A DNA stretch of 64,000 bases from Kribbella jiaozuonensis (GCF_005233875.1 NZ_SZPZ01000006.1:186001-250000), one strand, 5' to 3'; shown: positions 1-9,358, numbered from the stretch's first letter. Numbers and translations are program-made. Notes: generated by a model not told the origin, from the letters alone.

Positions 1-434
1 TCCACGACTGCCCGCCGGAGATGGGCACGATCACGATGGTCGACGGCAGCCACCGCTGGCAGGAGATCGGCTCCGACGACACCGTCGTACGCCACTTCGC
101 CGAGCGGGACCGGTCGCAGCTCGACCAGATGCTGGCCGAGAACGCGGCGTACAACGGCGCCGAGGTGACCAGGGTGCCGATCACGATCCCGCGCGGTCAC
201 ATGAACTTCCACCACTGCCGCACGTACCACGGCAGCGGCGCCAACGTCAGCGACCGCCCGCGCCGGGCGATCTCCCTGCACCTGCAGGACGGCGCCAACA
301 GGTACCGCGAGTTCCCGCTCAGCGACGGAACTCTTGCCGCCTACAACCACGACGTCCTGGTACGCCGGACACCCAACGGCCACCCGGACTACGCGGACCC
401 CGACTACTGCCCAACGCTCTGGGCCGACCGCTAG
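1..434 (+). CDS. Phytanoyl-CoA dioxygenase (PhyH)-family oxygenase, C-terminal part
   Basis: The reading frame is open from the window edge, so the N-terminus and the HxD iron ligands lie outside. The visible part has the family's 'DGSHRW' segment and a distal 'HGSGANVSDRPRRAISLHL' stretch. In PhyH Fe(II)/2-oxoglutarate dioxygenases these carry the third iron-binding His and the Arg that holds 2-oxoglutarate. The expected role is hydroxylation or a related oxidation of a small, possibly thioester-bound, substrate. The DUF3050 gene starts 11 bases after the stop codon, so this looks like one gene of the rightward operon. The family is clear; the substrate is unknown. Confidence 0.8.
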   Translation, partial: HDCPPEMGTITMVDGSHRWQEIGSDDTVVRHFAERDRSQLDQMLAENAAYNGAEVTRVPITIPRGHMNFHHCRTYHGSGANVSDRPRRAISLHLQDGANRYREFPLSDGTLAAYNHDVLVRRTPNGHPDYADPDYCPTLWADR

Positions 435-445
435 GAGATCAGGAC

Positions 446-1231
446 ATGTCCCGTTACGACTGGGGTCAGACCCACCCAGGCATCGAGCAGTTGGAGAAGG
501 CCGTCAGCGAGGCCCGCGACAAGGTCGTCCAGCACCCGCTGTACGCCAACCTCGACACGCACGAGGCACTCGTCACCTTCATGGAGCACCATGTCTTCGC
601 CGTCTGGGACTTCATGTCGCTGCTCAAGTCACTGCAGCGCGAACTCACCTGCGTCACCGTGCCGTGGATCCCGACCTCGCACAGCAGCAGCCGGCGGCTG
701 ATCAACGACATCGTGATGGTCGAGGAGAGTGACGAACTCGGCGACGGGTTCATCAGCCACTTCGAGCTGTACGTGAACGGCATGGTCGAGGCCGGCGCGG
801 ACACCTCGGCGATCAACCACTTGATCGACCTGCTGCGCGGCGGCGGTTCGGTGGTCGACTCGCTGAAGGCTGCCGACGTACCGCAGGCGTCGATCGACTT
901 CGCCGGGACGACGTGGGACATCATTGAGAACGCGCCGATCCATTGCCAGGCGGCGGCGTTCGCGTTCGGGCGGGAGGACCTGATCCCGGACATGTTCCAG
1001 CAGGTCGTCGCGGTGAACGAGCGGTCGAACCGCCTCAACACCTTCGTCGACTATCTGGAGCGGCACATCGAGGTGGACGGCGAGCAGCACACCCCGATGG
1101 CGATGCAGATGGTCACCGACCTGTGCGGTGACGACCAGGCCAAGTGGGACGCCTGCGCGGACACCATCAACAACGCCCTTGCCGCCCGCGCCCGCCTGTG
1201 GGACGCGATCCTCGCGGCTGTGAAGGCCTGA
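446..1231 (+). CDS. DUF3050 family protein, putative heme-oxygenase-like diiron enzyme
   Basis: This 261-residue, mostly helical soluble protein matches the DUF3050 family, which has no established function. Helices carry E47-H48-H49, E93-E94, E107, H166 and an H207-x3-D211-x3-H215 motif. That spread of acids and histidines resembles heme-oxygenase-like diiron oxidases (HDO), which cleave or desaturate amino-acid and fatty-acid substrates. The ATG follows GGAG at about six bases. It lies between a PhyH dioxygenase and the E1 dehydrogenase genes, which suggests an oxidative step in a biosynthetic pathway. The family call is from recognition; the metal assignment is inference. Confidence 0.75.
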   Translation: MSRYDWGQTHPGIEQLEKAVSEARDKVVQHPLYANLDTHEALVTFMEHHVFAVWDFMSLLKSLQRELTCVTVPWIPTSHSSSRRLINDIVMVEESDELGDGFISHFELYVNGMVEAGADTSAINHLIDLLRGGGSVVDSLKAADVPQASIDFAGTTWDIIENAPIHCQAAAFAFGREDLIPDMFQQVVAVNERSNRLNTFVDYLERHIEVDGEQHTPMAMQMVTDLCGDDQAKWDACADTINNALAARARLWDAILAAVKA

Positions 1232-1235
1232 CCAC

Positions 1236-2177
1236 ATGAGCACCGTCGATCTCTACCGGACCGTGCGGCTGATCCGCAGGTTCGAGGAACGGGCGATCGA
1301 GTTCGTGCGGTCCGGGGAGATCGTCGGTGGCATCCATCCGTACGTCGGCCAGGAGGCGATCGCCGCGGCCGTCTGCGCGGCGTTGACCCCGGCCGACGTG
1401 ATCACCAGCACGCACCGCGGACACGGCCACGTGCTGGCTCGCGGTGTCGACCCCGGCCGGTTGCTGGCCGAGCTGATGGGGCGGGAGACCGGGCTGAACA
1501 AAGGTCGTGGCGGCTCGATGCACGCGGCGGACTTCAGCCTCGGCATCCTTGGCGCGAACGCGATCGTCGGGGCGGCCGGGTCCATCGCGACCGGTGCTGC
1601 CTGGGCGCACCGGCGGCAAGGGCGGGACACGGTCGCGGTCACATTCTTCGGCGACGGCGCGATGAACGAAGGGATGTTGCTGGAGGCCTTCAATCTGGCT
1701 GCGCTCTGGCGGATTCCGGTGATCTTCGTGTGCGAGAACAACGGCTACGCGACCACGATGCCGGTCGAGTCGGCGGTGGCGGGCAGCATCACGGGTCGCG
1801 CGCGGGCGTTCGGCATGCCGGCGTTCACCATCGACGGACAGGACCCGGAGACGGTGCTCAAGGCAACTACTGCGGCCGTCGCGCGGGCTCGGTCCGGCAA
1901 GGGGCCGATGTTCCTGGAGTGCCTCACCTATCGCTTCGACGCACACCACACCTTCGAGCATCGCGCCCGGCTCGACTACCGCTCGGCCGATCAGCTCGCG
2001 TCCGGCCGGTCGCGGGATCCGGTCGAGATCCAGGGCGCCCGGCTGTCCGAAGGCGAGCGGGCCGAGGTCGACGCGCAGATCGAAGCGCTGCTCGACGCGG
2101 CGACCGAGTTCGCGCTGGGCAGTCCGCATCCGGATCCGGCCGACGCGCTCAAGTACCTGTACGCGGTGATGCCCTGA
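1236..2177 (+). CDS. 2-oxo-acid dehydrogenase E1 alpha subunit (thiamine-diphosphate), PglB/AcoA-like
   Basis: This is the alpha subunit of an alpha2-beta2 thiamine-dependent dehydrogenase that decarboxylates a 2-oxo acid. The 313-residue length is typical. The thiamine-diphosphate site starts at 'GDGAMNEG' and ends at the Asn pair in 'CENNGYA', about 30 residues later. The segments 'HPYVGQEA' and 'STHRGHGH' are family hallmarks. The gene starts four bases after the DUF3050 stop and its stop overlaps the next ATG as TGATG. No E2 or E3 gene accompanies it. That fits the pyruvate-dehydrogenase-like pairs of phenylglycine pathways (PglB/PglC) better than a catabolic complex, although an acetoin or branched-chain E1 cannot be excluded. 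Confidence 0.85.
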   Translation: MSTVDLYRTVRLIRRFEERAIEFVRSGEIVGGIHPYVGQEAIAAAVCAALTPADVITSTHRGHGHVLARGVDPGRLLAELMGRETGLNKGRGGSMHAADFSLGILGANAIVGAAGSIATGAAWAHRRQGRDTVAVTFFGDGAMNEGMLLEAFNLAALWRIPVIFVCENNGYATTMPVESAVAGSITGRARAFGMPAFTIDGQDPETVLKATTAAVARARSGKGPMFLECLTYRFDAHHTFEHRARLDYRSADQLASGRSRDPVEIQGARLSEGERAEVDAQIEALLDAATEFALGSPHPDPADALKYLYAVMP

Positions 2178-3151
2178 TGCCGAAGCTCTCCTACCTGAAA
2201 GCGATGAACCGAGCCCTCGCCGACTCCCTCGACACCGATCCGTCGGTGTTCCTGCTCGGCGAGGACATCCGGGTCGCCGCGTCGAACCTGACCGCGGGAC
2301 TGTTGTCCCGCTTCGGCCCGGACCGCGTGCTCGACACCCCGCTGTCGGAGCAAGCGTTCACGAACTTCGCGACTGGTGCCGCGCTGGCCGGGATGCGCCC
2401 GGTGATCGAGTTCCAGATCCCGTCGCTGTTGTTCCTGGTCTTCGAGCAGATCGCGAACCAGGCGCACAAGTTCTCCCTGATGACCGGCGGCCAGTGCAAA
2501 GTCCCCGTGACGTACGTCGTCACCGGGTCAGGCTCCCGGACCGGCTGGGCCGGCCAGCACTCGGATCACCCCTACACACTCCTCGCCCACGTCGGCGTGA
2601 AGACCGTCGTCCCAGCGACGCCGACCGACGCCTACGGTCTGCTCGTATCGGCGATCCGAGACGACGACCCGGTCGTGTTCTTCGCTCCATCTGCCGCCCT
2701 GGGCGTCCGTGACGACGTCGACTTCACCACGCTGGCACCGATCCCACTCGGTAGTGGGCGAGTGGCGCGGTCCGGAACCGATGTCACGGTGGTCGCCCTC
2801 GGCCACCTGGTTCACGATGCGCTGGCGGTCGCGGACGAACTCTCCGGAGTGGGCATCTCCGTCGAGATCTTCGACCCGAGGACCGTCTACCCGCTCGACG
2901 TCGACGGCTTGGCCGCGTCGGTCGCGAAGACCCGCCGCCTGGTGGTGATCGACGACTCGAACCGCACCAGCGGATTCGCCGCCGAGATCCTTGCGGTCGC
3001 CGCCGAACGCTTAACCCTGGACGCCGCGCCCCGCCGGGTGACCCGCCCGAGCGGCGCCGTCCTGCCGTTCGCACTCGCCCTCGACCGGGCGATCCAGCCC
3101 GGGCGGGACCAACTTGTTGCCGCGATCAACGCCGTACTGGAGGACAAATGA
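2177..3151 (+). CDS. 2-oxo-acid dehydrogenase E1 beta subunit, PglC/AcoB-like
   Basis: This is the partner subunit of the preceding alpha chain. The 324 residues begin with the usual 'ALADSLDTDPSVFLLGEDI' type segment (conserved Glu in 'GED') and end with a transketolase C-terminal domain near residues 195-320. The segment 'PLSEQAFTNFATGAALAGM' is characteristic of E1 beta chains. The ATG at 2177 overlaps the alpha stop codon, implying coupled translation and equal amounts. The stop overlaps the following ATP-grasp start as ATGA. Together the pair should act on one 2-oxo acid. An aromatic 2-oxo acid would fit the arylglycine-type enzymes downstream, but that is inference. Confidence 0.85.
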   Translation: MPKLSYLKAMNRALADSLDTDPSVFLLGEDIRVAASNLTAGLLSRFGPDRVLDTPLSEQAFTNFATGAALAGMRPVIEFQIPSLLFLVFEQIANQAHKFSLMTGGQCKVPVTYVVTGSGSRTGWAGQHSDHPYTLLAHVGVKTVVPATPTDAYGLLVSAIRDDDPVVFFAPSAALGVRDDVDFTTLAPIPLGSGRVARSGTDVTVVALGHLVHDALAVADELSGVGISVEIFDPRTVYPLDVDGLAASVAKTRRLVVIDDSNRTSGFAAEILAVAAERLTLDAAPRRVTRPSGAVLPFALALDRAIQPGRDQLVAAINAVLEDK

Positions 3152-4476
3152 CTGATGTGTGGCAACAGTTGCCTGAAGCAACCCGTACGGCGCTGGTACG
3201 GCGGGGGACAGCCGCGTGGCGCGAGGTGTACGAAGGGGTGGCGACGCACAACAAGGAGTGGCGTCCGCTGCGGCCGCCGATCATGTCTGCGGCGACCTAC
3301 GACTCGATGACGGGGATATCGGCAACCATCGCTCGGCTGATTCTGGCAGCATGTCAGCGGCGTGCCGGCACTGCGGGAGAGCTGCGCCGGGCGCTCGGGA
3401 TGCCGGTCGGGTACATCGATCTGCTCGACGAGGACCTGCCGTTGACCGAGGACCTGCTCGGTGGGGTTCGCGCGGACATCCTGCTCAGCGACGGCACGCC
3501 GTACGTCGTGGAGGCGAACATCGACAGCGCACTTGGCGGCGCACACGACTCGGACGGCGTCGCTCGTCGGTTCCTCGACGCCTACGCAGGCGACCCGGTG
3601 CTGGACGAGCTGGGGCTGGAGGCGCCGGCGTCGGCGGTCGATGCGCGGTACGAGGCCGTGCGGTCGGCGTTGCAGTTGACCGGTGACGACCGGTTGGCGA
3701 TGGTCTTCACCACGGGTGGGACGTACCCGGGATCGCAGGACGGGCTCGCGATGATCAAGCTGCTCGAATCGTTCAGCGAGCGCGGCCGGGAGCTAGGCCT
3801 CGACATGCGGGTGTACCCGGTCGAGTGGCTGACGTTGGACGACGACGGCCGGCTCTGCGTCGACGACGGTCCGATCGACGCCGTACTGCGGATGTTCGTG
3901 CCGCAAGGTATGAAGCCGAGCGACGGCTTGGATGCGTTGGGGACTGCGGTCGCGAGCCGGTCGGTGCGGATGTTCACCGCGACCGCGAGCTGGTTGCTGG
4001 CGAGCAAGACGATCCTGGCCTGGCTGTGGAGCGACCTCTACGAGTTGGACCCGGCGGACGCGGAGGTCGTCCGCCAGCACGTGCCGCGGACAGAGATTCT
4101 GTCGGCGGTCCTGCGTGAGCGGGTCCTCGCCGAGCAGCGCGAGTGGGTGCTCAAGCCGAACGGTTCGTATGGCGGTGTCGGCGTGGTGGTCGGTCCCGAA
4201 GTCGATGCGGCAACCTGGGCGAACGCGGTCGAGGAAGCGCTGAGTGAGGGCGGCTACATCGTCCAGCGGCACATCGAGGTCGATCGACTCACCATGCAGT
4301 TCGTGCACCTCGAGTCCGAGGAGACCCAGGAGGCAGACGTGCCGTTCTGCGTCGCGCCGTACCTGTTCGCAGGCATACCGGCCGGCGCCTACCTCCGCTT
4401 CACGGTCCCGGGCGCCGGTCCGGTGGTCAACGTTGGCCAGGGTGCGCTGACGAGCGGTCTGCTGCTGATGCCTTGA
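3148..4476 (+). CDS. ATP-grasp-like ligase (glutathionylspermidine-synthase / circularly permuted type)
   Basis: The 442-residue protein has the C-terminal core 'EWVLKPNGSYGGVGVVVG', a nucleotide-binding lysine and glycine loop typical of circularly permuted ATP-grasp proteins. A metal-binding-like 'VEANIDSALGG' lies near residue 115. Such enzymes join a carboxylate to an amine through an acyl-phosphate, so a role in amide or peptide bond formation is likely. It is the last gene of the rightward operon and overlaps E1 beta by four bases. Its 3' end overlaps the convergent SGNH gene by 50 bases. The fold call is moderately secure; substrates are unknown. Confidence 0.65.
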   Translation: MTDVWQQLPEATRTALVRRGTAAWREVYEGVATHNKEWRPLRPPIMSAATYDSMTGISATIARLILAACQRRAGTAGELRRALGMPVGYIDLLDEDLPLTEDLLGGVRADILLSDGTPYVVEANIDSALGGAHDSDGVARRFLDAYAGDPVLDELGLEAPASAVDARYEAVRSALQLTGDDRLAMVFTTGGTYPGSQDGLAMIKLLESFSERGRELGLDMRVYPVEWLTLDDDGRLCVDDGPIDAVLRMFVPQGMKPSDGLDALGTAVASRSVRMFTATASWLLASKTILAWLWSDLYELDPADAEVVRQHVPRTEILSAVLRERVLAEQREWVLKPNGSYGGVGVVVGPEVDAATWANAVEEALSEGGYIVQRHIEVDRLTMQFVHLESEETQEADVPFCVAPYLFAGIPAGAYLRFTVPGAGPVVNVGQGALTSGLLLMP

Positions 4477-5131
4477 GTCGGCGCCCGATCGCCCGGAGTG
4501 TCTCGGCGGTCGCCACGGCATCGCTTCGCGCGTTGCCGTGGCGACCGTCGCTGCTGTAGAGGCTCGGGTCGGTCGACAGCGGGTGGTCGGTGAGCTGGAC
4601 GTGGATCGTGCCGAGCTGATCGGCCATCGCGGCGGTGCGATCGGAGAGAGTACGCATTCGTTGCCTGAGGCCCGGACGGAGCCAGTCGGCGACGGCCGGG
4701 CTGTACGAGATGTCGAACATGCCGAGCGTCATCACGTCCGCGCCGGCGCCCTGCAGCGTGGTGATCATCAGGGTCAGTTCGCGATCGACGCGGTCGGCGT
4801 CGTACGTCGCCGGGAACGCATCGTTGCCGCCGCCAACGACCAGTGCGAGATCGGCGCCAAAGGCAAGAGCCGGCTCGAGCTGAGTGGCGAGGATCTCGCG
4901 GGTACGCAGTCCGCTGACGCCGAGGTTGAGGTAGGCGAGATCGGGACGTACGGCGCGGAGCTCGGCGGCGATGCGGTCCGCCCACTGGAGTTCGCTGTAG
5001 CCGTCGACCGGCTCGCACAGTCCCTGCGCGACGCTGTCGCCCAGGACGACGAACCTCCGCCACGGATGGTCTGCGAGGAGCTCGAGGCTCTCGCCGGGGC
5101 GGAGGCAGTAGGGGTCAGTGGCTTCGTTCAT
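4427..5131 (-). CDS. SGNH/GDSL-family hydrolase, cytoplasmic
   Basis: The 234-residue protein has the four SGNH blocks: 'VLGDSVAQG' (nucleophile Ser), 'NLGVSG', 'GGGND' (oxyanion Asn) and a C-terminal 'DGRHGNARSD' with the catalytic His. No signal peptide is seen, so it should act inside the cell as an esterase, thioesterase or acyl transferase. It is the last gene of the leftward operon and starts within the MFS stop codon (ATGA overlap). Its tail overlaps the convergent ATP-grasp gene. A role in trimming or transferring an acyl group in the same pathway is plausible but unproven. Confidence 0.8.
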   Translation of the reverse strand: MNEATDPYCLRPGESLELLADHPWRRFVVLGDSVAQGLCEPVDGYSELQWADRIAAELRAVRPDLAYLNLGVSGLRTREILATQLEPALAFGADLALVVGGGNDAFPATYDADRVDRELTLMITTLQGAGADVMTLGMFDISYSPAVADWLRPGLRQRMRTLSDRTAAMADQLGTIHVQLTDHPLSTDPSLYSSDGRHGNARSDAVATAETLRAIGRRLKASAADRSSAHPGQR

Positions 5132-6345
5132 GTTGCCTCCACTGTGCTTGGTGCGTCGAGAACCTTCCCAGGGCCACGACGGACCAAGGGGAACACACTG
5201 ACGACCAGGCAGGCAATGCCGGACCAGATCAAGGCCTGGGTCAGTCCGAGTGCGCTGACCAACTCACCCGCGAGCAGCGCACCCAGGGGAAGACCGGCGA
5301 AGGACGTCGCTGCCACCAAACCGATGACGCGGGCCTGCAGCTGCTTCGGGACGTGTTCATAGAGGGCGGCGCCGAAGACCGGGTTGATCGCGGCGATCCC
5401 GATGCCCGAGAGGAAGGTGACCACCATGACGAGGGCCAGGTTGTCGCTCAGGCCGAGTACGAGCAGCCGGGGACTGCCGCCCACGAAGGCTCCGATGGCG
5501 AAGGTCAGATAGCGCGGCACCTTGGTGGCGAGTATGGCGAACGTGATGCTGCCGAGCAGTGCACCGGCGGAGAATGCGCCGAGCGTGAGACCGAGACCGG
5601 CGGGCGAGCCGAGTTCGTCGCGGACCCAGACCGGGATGAAGACCGCCGTACTCGCGCTGGCGAAGATGTTGATCGTGAACGTGGTGATCAGCATCGTCGC
5701 GAGCAGTTCGTCCCGGCGTACGAACGAGAACCCTTCGGCCAGCGAGCGGAAGTACTTGTCGCGGCGGGTGTCCGCGACGACCTCGGGCGGGCGGACGAAG
5801 GCGGCGACCAGGACACCGCAGATCACGAAGGTCACCGCGTCGATCCACAGCACGCTGGCGGCGTCGGTCCAGAAGATCAGCAGACCGCCGAGCGGTGCGC
5901 CGAGCAGGGTCGCGCCGCGGGCGAGGGCTTCGTGCAGAGACGTGATGCGGATCAGTTCGACGTTGGCTGCCTCGGCCATTGGACGTACCAACAGATCCTT
6001 GGCGCGGTCGGCGGCACCGCGGAGTGCACCGGCGACGGCGACGAGGACCAGCAGGGCGGCGAAGCCGAGGCCGGTGGTGGCCGCGATCGCCGCCACCGCG
6101 ACGGCGCTCGAGAGGTTCGCGAGGATCGACGTACGACGAGGTCCGAGGGTGTCGATGATCGGGCCGGCCATGATGCTCGCGATGATGTACGGCACCAGCT
6201 CGACCGCGGCGACGAGACCCATCCGGGCGGCGCTTCCGGTGGTGACGAGCACCAGCCACGGGATCGCGACCATGGTGATCCGGCTGCCGACCGCGGACAG
6301 TACGTCCGCGACGAACAGGATGACGAGACCGCGTCTGGGTGTCAT
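5128..6345 (-). CDS. MFS transporter (probable drug/metabolite exporter)
   Basis: The 405-residue polytopic protein has about twelve hydrophobic segments and the arrangement of DHA/enterobactin-exporter-like MFS proteins ('RGLVILFVADVLSAVGSRIT' at the first helix). The ATG at 6345 lies inside the stop codon of the adenylate-forming gene (ATGA overlap), which favours it over upstream starts that would run into that gene. Position between the ligase and the SGNH hydrolase suggests it exports the cluster product or gives self-resistance. The transporter family is clear; the substrate is inferred from context only. Confidence 0.85.
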   Translation of the reverse strand: MTPRRGLVILFVADVLSAVGSRITMVAIPWLVLVTTGSAARMGLVAAVELVPYIIASIMAGPIIDTLGPRRTSILANLSSAVAVAAIAATTGLGFAALLVLVAVAGALRGAADRAKDLLVRPMAEAANVELIRITSLHEALARGATLLGAPLGGLLIFWTDAASVLWIDAVTFVICGVLVAAFVRPPEVVADTRRDKYFRSLAEGFSFVRRDELLATMLITTFTINIFASASTAVFIPVWVRDELGSPAGLGLTLGAFSAGALLGSITFAILATKVPRYLTFAIGAFVGGSPRLLVLGLSDNLALVMVVTFLSGIGIAAINPVFGAALYEHVPKQLQARVIGLVAATSFAGLPLGALLAGELVSALGLTQALIWSGIACLVVSVFPLVRRGPGKVLDAPSTVEAT

Positions 6346-7853
6346 GGCTGCGGGTGCAGTTCGGCGTAGAGTTTGCGGAGGGCAACTTTGTCGACCTTCG
6401 CGATCTTGGTCAGCGGCAGCTCGTCGACGAAGTCGATCGTCTCCGGTGACCACATCTCGTTCAGCGTGTCGGTCACCAGCGCTTGTAACTCCTCAGCCGA
6501 CACCTGCGAACGTGCGACCACGAACGCATGCACGGCCTCGCCTACGACCGCGTCGGGGACGCCGATCACCGCCGCGGTGCTGACCGACGGGTGAGTGCTC
6601 AACGCATCTTCGATCGGGCGGGAGAAGATCGCCCAGTTGCGGCGGGTGGTGACGATCATGTCGTGCACGCGATCGACCAGGAACAGATAGCCCTCCTCGT
6701 CGAGGTAGCCGACGTCTCGCGTGCGGAGCCAACCGTCGACGAGGGTCTCCGCGGTGAGCTCGGGCTGGTTCAGGTAACCGGCGAAGACCAGATTGCTCTG
6801 CACCCACACCTCACCGGTCTGCCCCGGTGGCAGCATCTTCCCGTCGTCGTCGCGGATCTCGATCCGGACATCGCCGTACGGCATCCCCGCCGACGCGAGG
6901 CGCATATCCTCGGTCAGCCCGGGTTGCGCCGTCACCACGACGCACTCGCTCAGCCCGTACACGATCCGCAGTACCGGACCGAAGCGTGCGATCCCCTGCC
7001 GCAACCTCGCCGGCGTCGCCGGACCGGCGCCGACGTTGAACATGAACAGGCTGCTGCAATCGACCTCTGCGCCACCCTGGTAATCAAGCAATTCATAGAG
7101 CATCGGCGGCGTCACGTACGTCGACGTGATCCGCTCGGTCGGCACGATCCGGTAGAACTCGTCCGGCGACCACGTGTCGGTGAGGAACAGCACGCCACCG
7201 GTGAACAGGTTGAAGAACGTGGTGATCTGCCCGCTCGCCAGCCACAGCGGTGACCCCGAGTAGTGCCGGAGCATAGGGAACCCCTGTGCGACAAAGGCCG
7301 CGGCCAGCTCGAGGATCTGTTCGTAGAACGCCTGCGTGTGATGCACGAGCTTCGGATCGCCGGTCGTCCCGCTGGTCTGCAACACCGAGTCCGGTGCGGG
7401 CGTCGCGCCGATCTCGTACGGCGTCGACGTGTCGAGCTCGGCGATCCGGTACGCCGGCATCGGCGCGAGCGAGTCCGCCAACGCCTGGCCGAGCTCGCTC
7501 GCATCGTCGTACACGAACAGGTCGGCGTCGGCCAGCGCCGCGAAGCGATCGATCTCGCGGCGGGAGGTGATCGGCGCGCTCCACAACACCCGGCAACCGT
7601 GCAGGTGCAGGGCTAGTTGGAGCGCCGGGGCGTCGAAGCAGTTCGCCGCCATCACCAGGACCTTGCCGCCCGGACGGACGCCGGCATCGCGAAAGGCGGC
7701 GGCAAAACGCAGTACGTCGGCGATCAATTCACCGTACGTCGCGGTTCGGTCACCGCGTGCTAACGCGGGGCGTTCAGAGAATTCCTGGAACAGCTGCAGG
7801 ACCTGGCCCACGTAATTGGTACTGTTTCCGGGCAGGACGAATTCAGGCGGCAT
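6342..7853 (-). CDS. AMP-dependent synthetase/ligase (ANL superfamily)
   Basis: This 503-residue enzyme should activate a carboxylic acid as the acyl-adenylate. The ATP loop 'LQTSGTTGDPK' lies near residues 158-168, 'YGLSECVVV' is the A5 region, and the A10 lysine is in 'LTKIAKVDK' near the C-terminus. The hinge region reads 'DRVHDMIVTTRRNW' followed by 'SRPIEDAL'. The common family form has GGEN at this point, so this is a divergent clade that may be a CoA ligase or a free-standing amide synthetase. It heads the leftward operon. The 223-bp gap to the secreted SGNH gene probably holds both divergent promoters. Confidence 0.85.
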   Translation of the reverse strand: MPPEFVLPGNSTNYVGQVLQLFQEFSERPALARGDRTATYGELIADVLRFAAAFRDAGVRPGGKVLVMAANCFDAPALQLALHLHGCRVLWSAPITSRREIDRFAALADADLFVYDDASELGQALADSLAPMPAYRIAELDTSTPYEIGATPAPDSVLQTSGTTGDPKLVHHTQAFYEQILELAAAFVAQGFPMLRHYSGSPLWLASGQITTFFNLFTGGVLFLTDTWSPDEFYRIVPTERITSTYVTPPMLYELLDYQGGAEVDCSSLFMFNVGAGPATPARLRQGIARFGPVLRIVYGLSECVVVTAQPGLTEDMRLASAGMPYGDVRIEIRDDDGKMLPPGQTGEVWVQSNLVFAGYLNQPELTAETLVDGWLRTRDVGYLDEEGYLFLVDRVHDMIVTTRRNWAIFSRPIEDALSTHPSVSTAAVIGVPDAVVGEAVHAFVVARSQVSAEELQALVTDTLNEMWSPETIDFVDELPLTKIAKVDKVALRKLYAELHPQP

Positions 7854-8076
7854 TTTCGTCTGGTTCCCCTCAGGCTCCGGCCACCCCCAGCCGTCCCTTC
7901 TGACTCTACTCGATCGGCGACCTGCGCGGTGTGAAGGAATACCCCTGCGATTCGGGGTCGGAACCGGTCCGCTAACCCCTGCGCGAAGACCGGAAGAAAT
8001 GCATTCTGATTCATTGACCGGATTCCTTCTGGCGTATTACGTTCCGTCCGCATCCATTCCGCCTGGAGGTCAGTTC

Positions 8077-9357
8077 ATGTCCATTTCCAGCAGTTGGCGC
8101 GCGGTTGCGGTCACCGCGGCCCTCACTCTCGCCGGATCGAGCCTGGCCGGCTCGAGTCTGAGCGGCCACAACGACGCCGAGTGGGTCGGTACGTGGGCGA
8201 CCGCGGTCACCCACGGCGACGCCACCGGCTCGACCAACCTCGGGCTGACCGACCAGAGCGTCCGGTTGAACATCCGCCCGACCGTCGGCGGCAACCGGAT
8301 CCGGGTCCGGCTGTCGAACATCTACGGCGAGAAGACCGTGACGGTCGCGGCCGCAACCGTTGCCAAGCCCAACAAGGCGACGCCGGAACTGTCGGACATC
8401 GACCCGGCAACCCTGCGCACGTTGACGTTCAACGGATCGGGTAGCGCGTCGATGGTCAAGGGCAGCGAGTTGCTGAGCGACCCGGTCAACCTGCGGATCG
8501 GCACCCTCGACGACCTTGTTGTCAGCCTGTACTTCCAGGACAACACCGGCCCGACGACGTTCCACGGTTCGTCGATCCAGGACAACTTCGTCGGCACCGG
8601 CAACCGGGTCAGCGACCCGACCGGCGTGAACTACCCGACGACGCGTCGCTGCTGCTGGTTCTTCCTGTCCGGCGTCGACGTCCAGACCGACGACTCGGCC
8701 GGCTCGATCGTCGTACTCGGCGACTCGATCAGCGACGGCACCAACAGCACGCCGAACGCCAACAACCGTTGGCCGGACCAGCTCGCCGAGCGACTGGCCG
8801 CATCGGCCGGACACAAGCCGCTCCCGAGCGTGCTGAACGCGGGTCTGGCCGGCAGCCGGCTCAACCACGAGGGCACCGAACCGTCCGACAACGGGGCGTT
8901 CCCCGGCTTCGGCGAGGTCGGCGTGAACTCGCTGGCCCGGTTGAACGAGGACGTGTTCGCGCAGACCGGCGTACGCACCGTCATCACCGAGCTCGGCATC
9001 AACGACATCTGGATGTCCGACGACTCGGCCGCCGAGATCATCGGCGCGTTGCGACAGGTCAACGCGCAGGCCAAGGAGCGCGGCATCCGCAGCCTGGTCA
9101 CGACGATCACGCCGTTCGAAGGGCTCTCCGGCACGGACAGCTGGACGCCGGCCAAGGAGGCCACCCGGCAGGCGGTGAACAGCTACCTGCGATCGAGCCA
9201 CGAGTTCGACGGCGTGCTCGACTTCGACAAGGTCGTGCGCGACCCGGCAGCGCCGTCGAAGCTGCGTGCGGACATCGACTCGGGTGACCACATCCACCCG
9301 AACGACGCCGGCTACCAGCTGATGGCGGCCTCGGTCCCGCTGAACCTGGTGCGTTGA
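8077..9357 (+). CDS. Secreted SGNH/GDSL-family esterase
   Basis: The 426-residue protein opens with a signal peptide (hydrophobic residues about 8-32). It continues with an N-terminal beta-rich domain containing 'WVGTWATAV', then an SGNH domain with 'VVLGDSISDG' (Ser217), 'GINDIW' and 'DHIHPNDAGY'. This architecture is common in exported actinobacterial lipases and acetylesterases. The ATG at 8077 has GGAGG six bases upstream; longer in-frame extensions would lack a signal peptide. The P450 gene starts one base after the stop codon, so it heads the second rightward operon. Its export is odd for a biosynthetic operon; it may process or activate the product outside the cell. Confidence 0.85.
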   Translation: MSISSSWRAVAVTAALTLAGSSLAGSSLSGHNDAEWVGTWATAVTHGDATGSTNLGLTDQSVRLNIRPTVGGNRIRVRLSNIYGEKTVTVAAATVAKPNKATPELSDIDPATLRTLTFNGSGSASMVKGSELLSDPVNLRIGTLDDLVVSLYFQDNTGPTTFHGSSIQDNFVGTGNRVSDPTGVNYPTTRRCCWFFLSGVDVQTDDSAGSIVVLGDSISDGTNSTPNANNRWPDQLAERLAASAGHKPLPSVLNAGLAGSRLNHEGTEPSDNGAFPGFGEVGVNSLARLNEDVFAQTGVRTVITELGINDIWMSDDSAAEIIGALRQVNAQAKERGIRSLVTTITPFEGLSGTDSWTPAKEATRQAVNSYLRSSHEFDGVLDFDKVVRDPAAPSKLRADIDSGDHIHPNDAGYQLMAASVPLNLVR

Positions 9358-9358
9358 C

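Noticed and set aside
5353..6369. Plus-strand open frame opposite the MFS gene
   Set aside because: Gly/Asp/Glu/Arg-rich shadow of a clear membrane-protein gene on the other strand.
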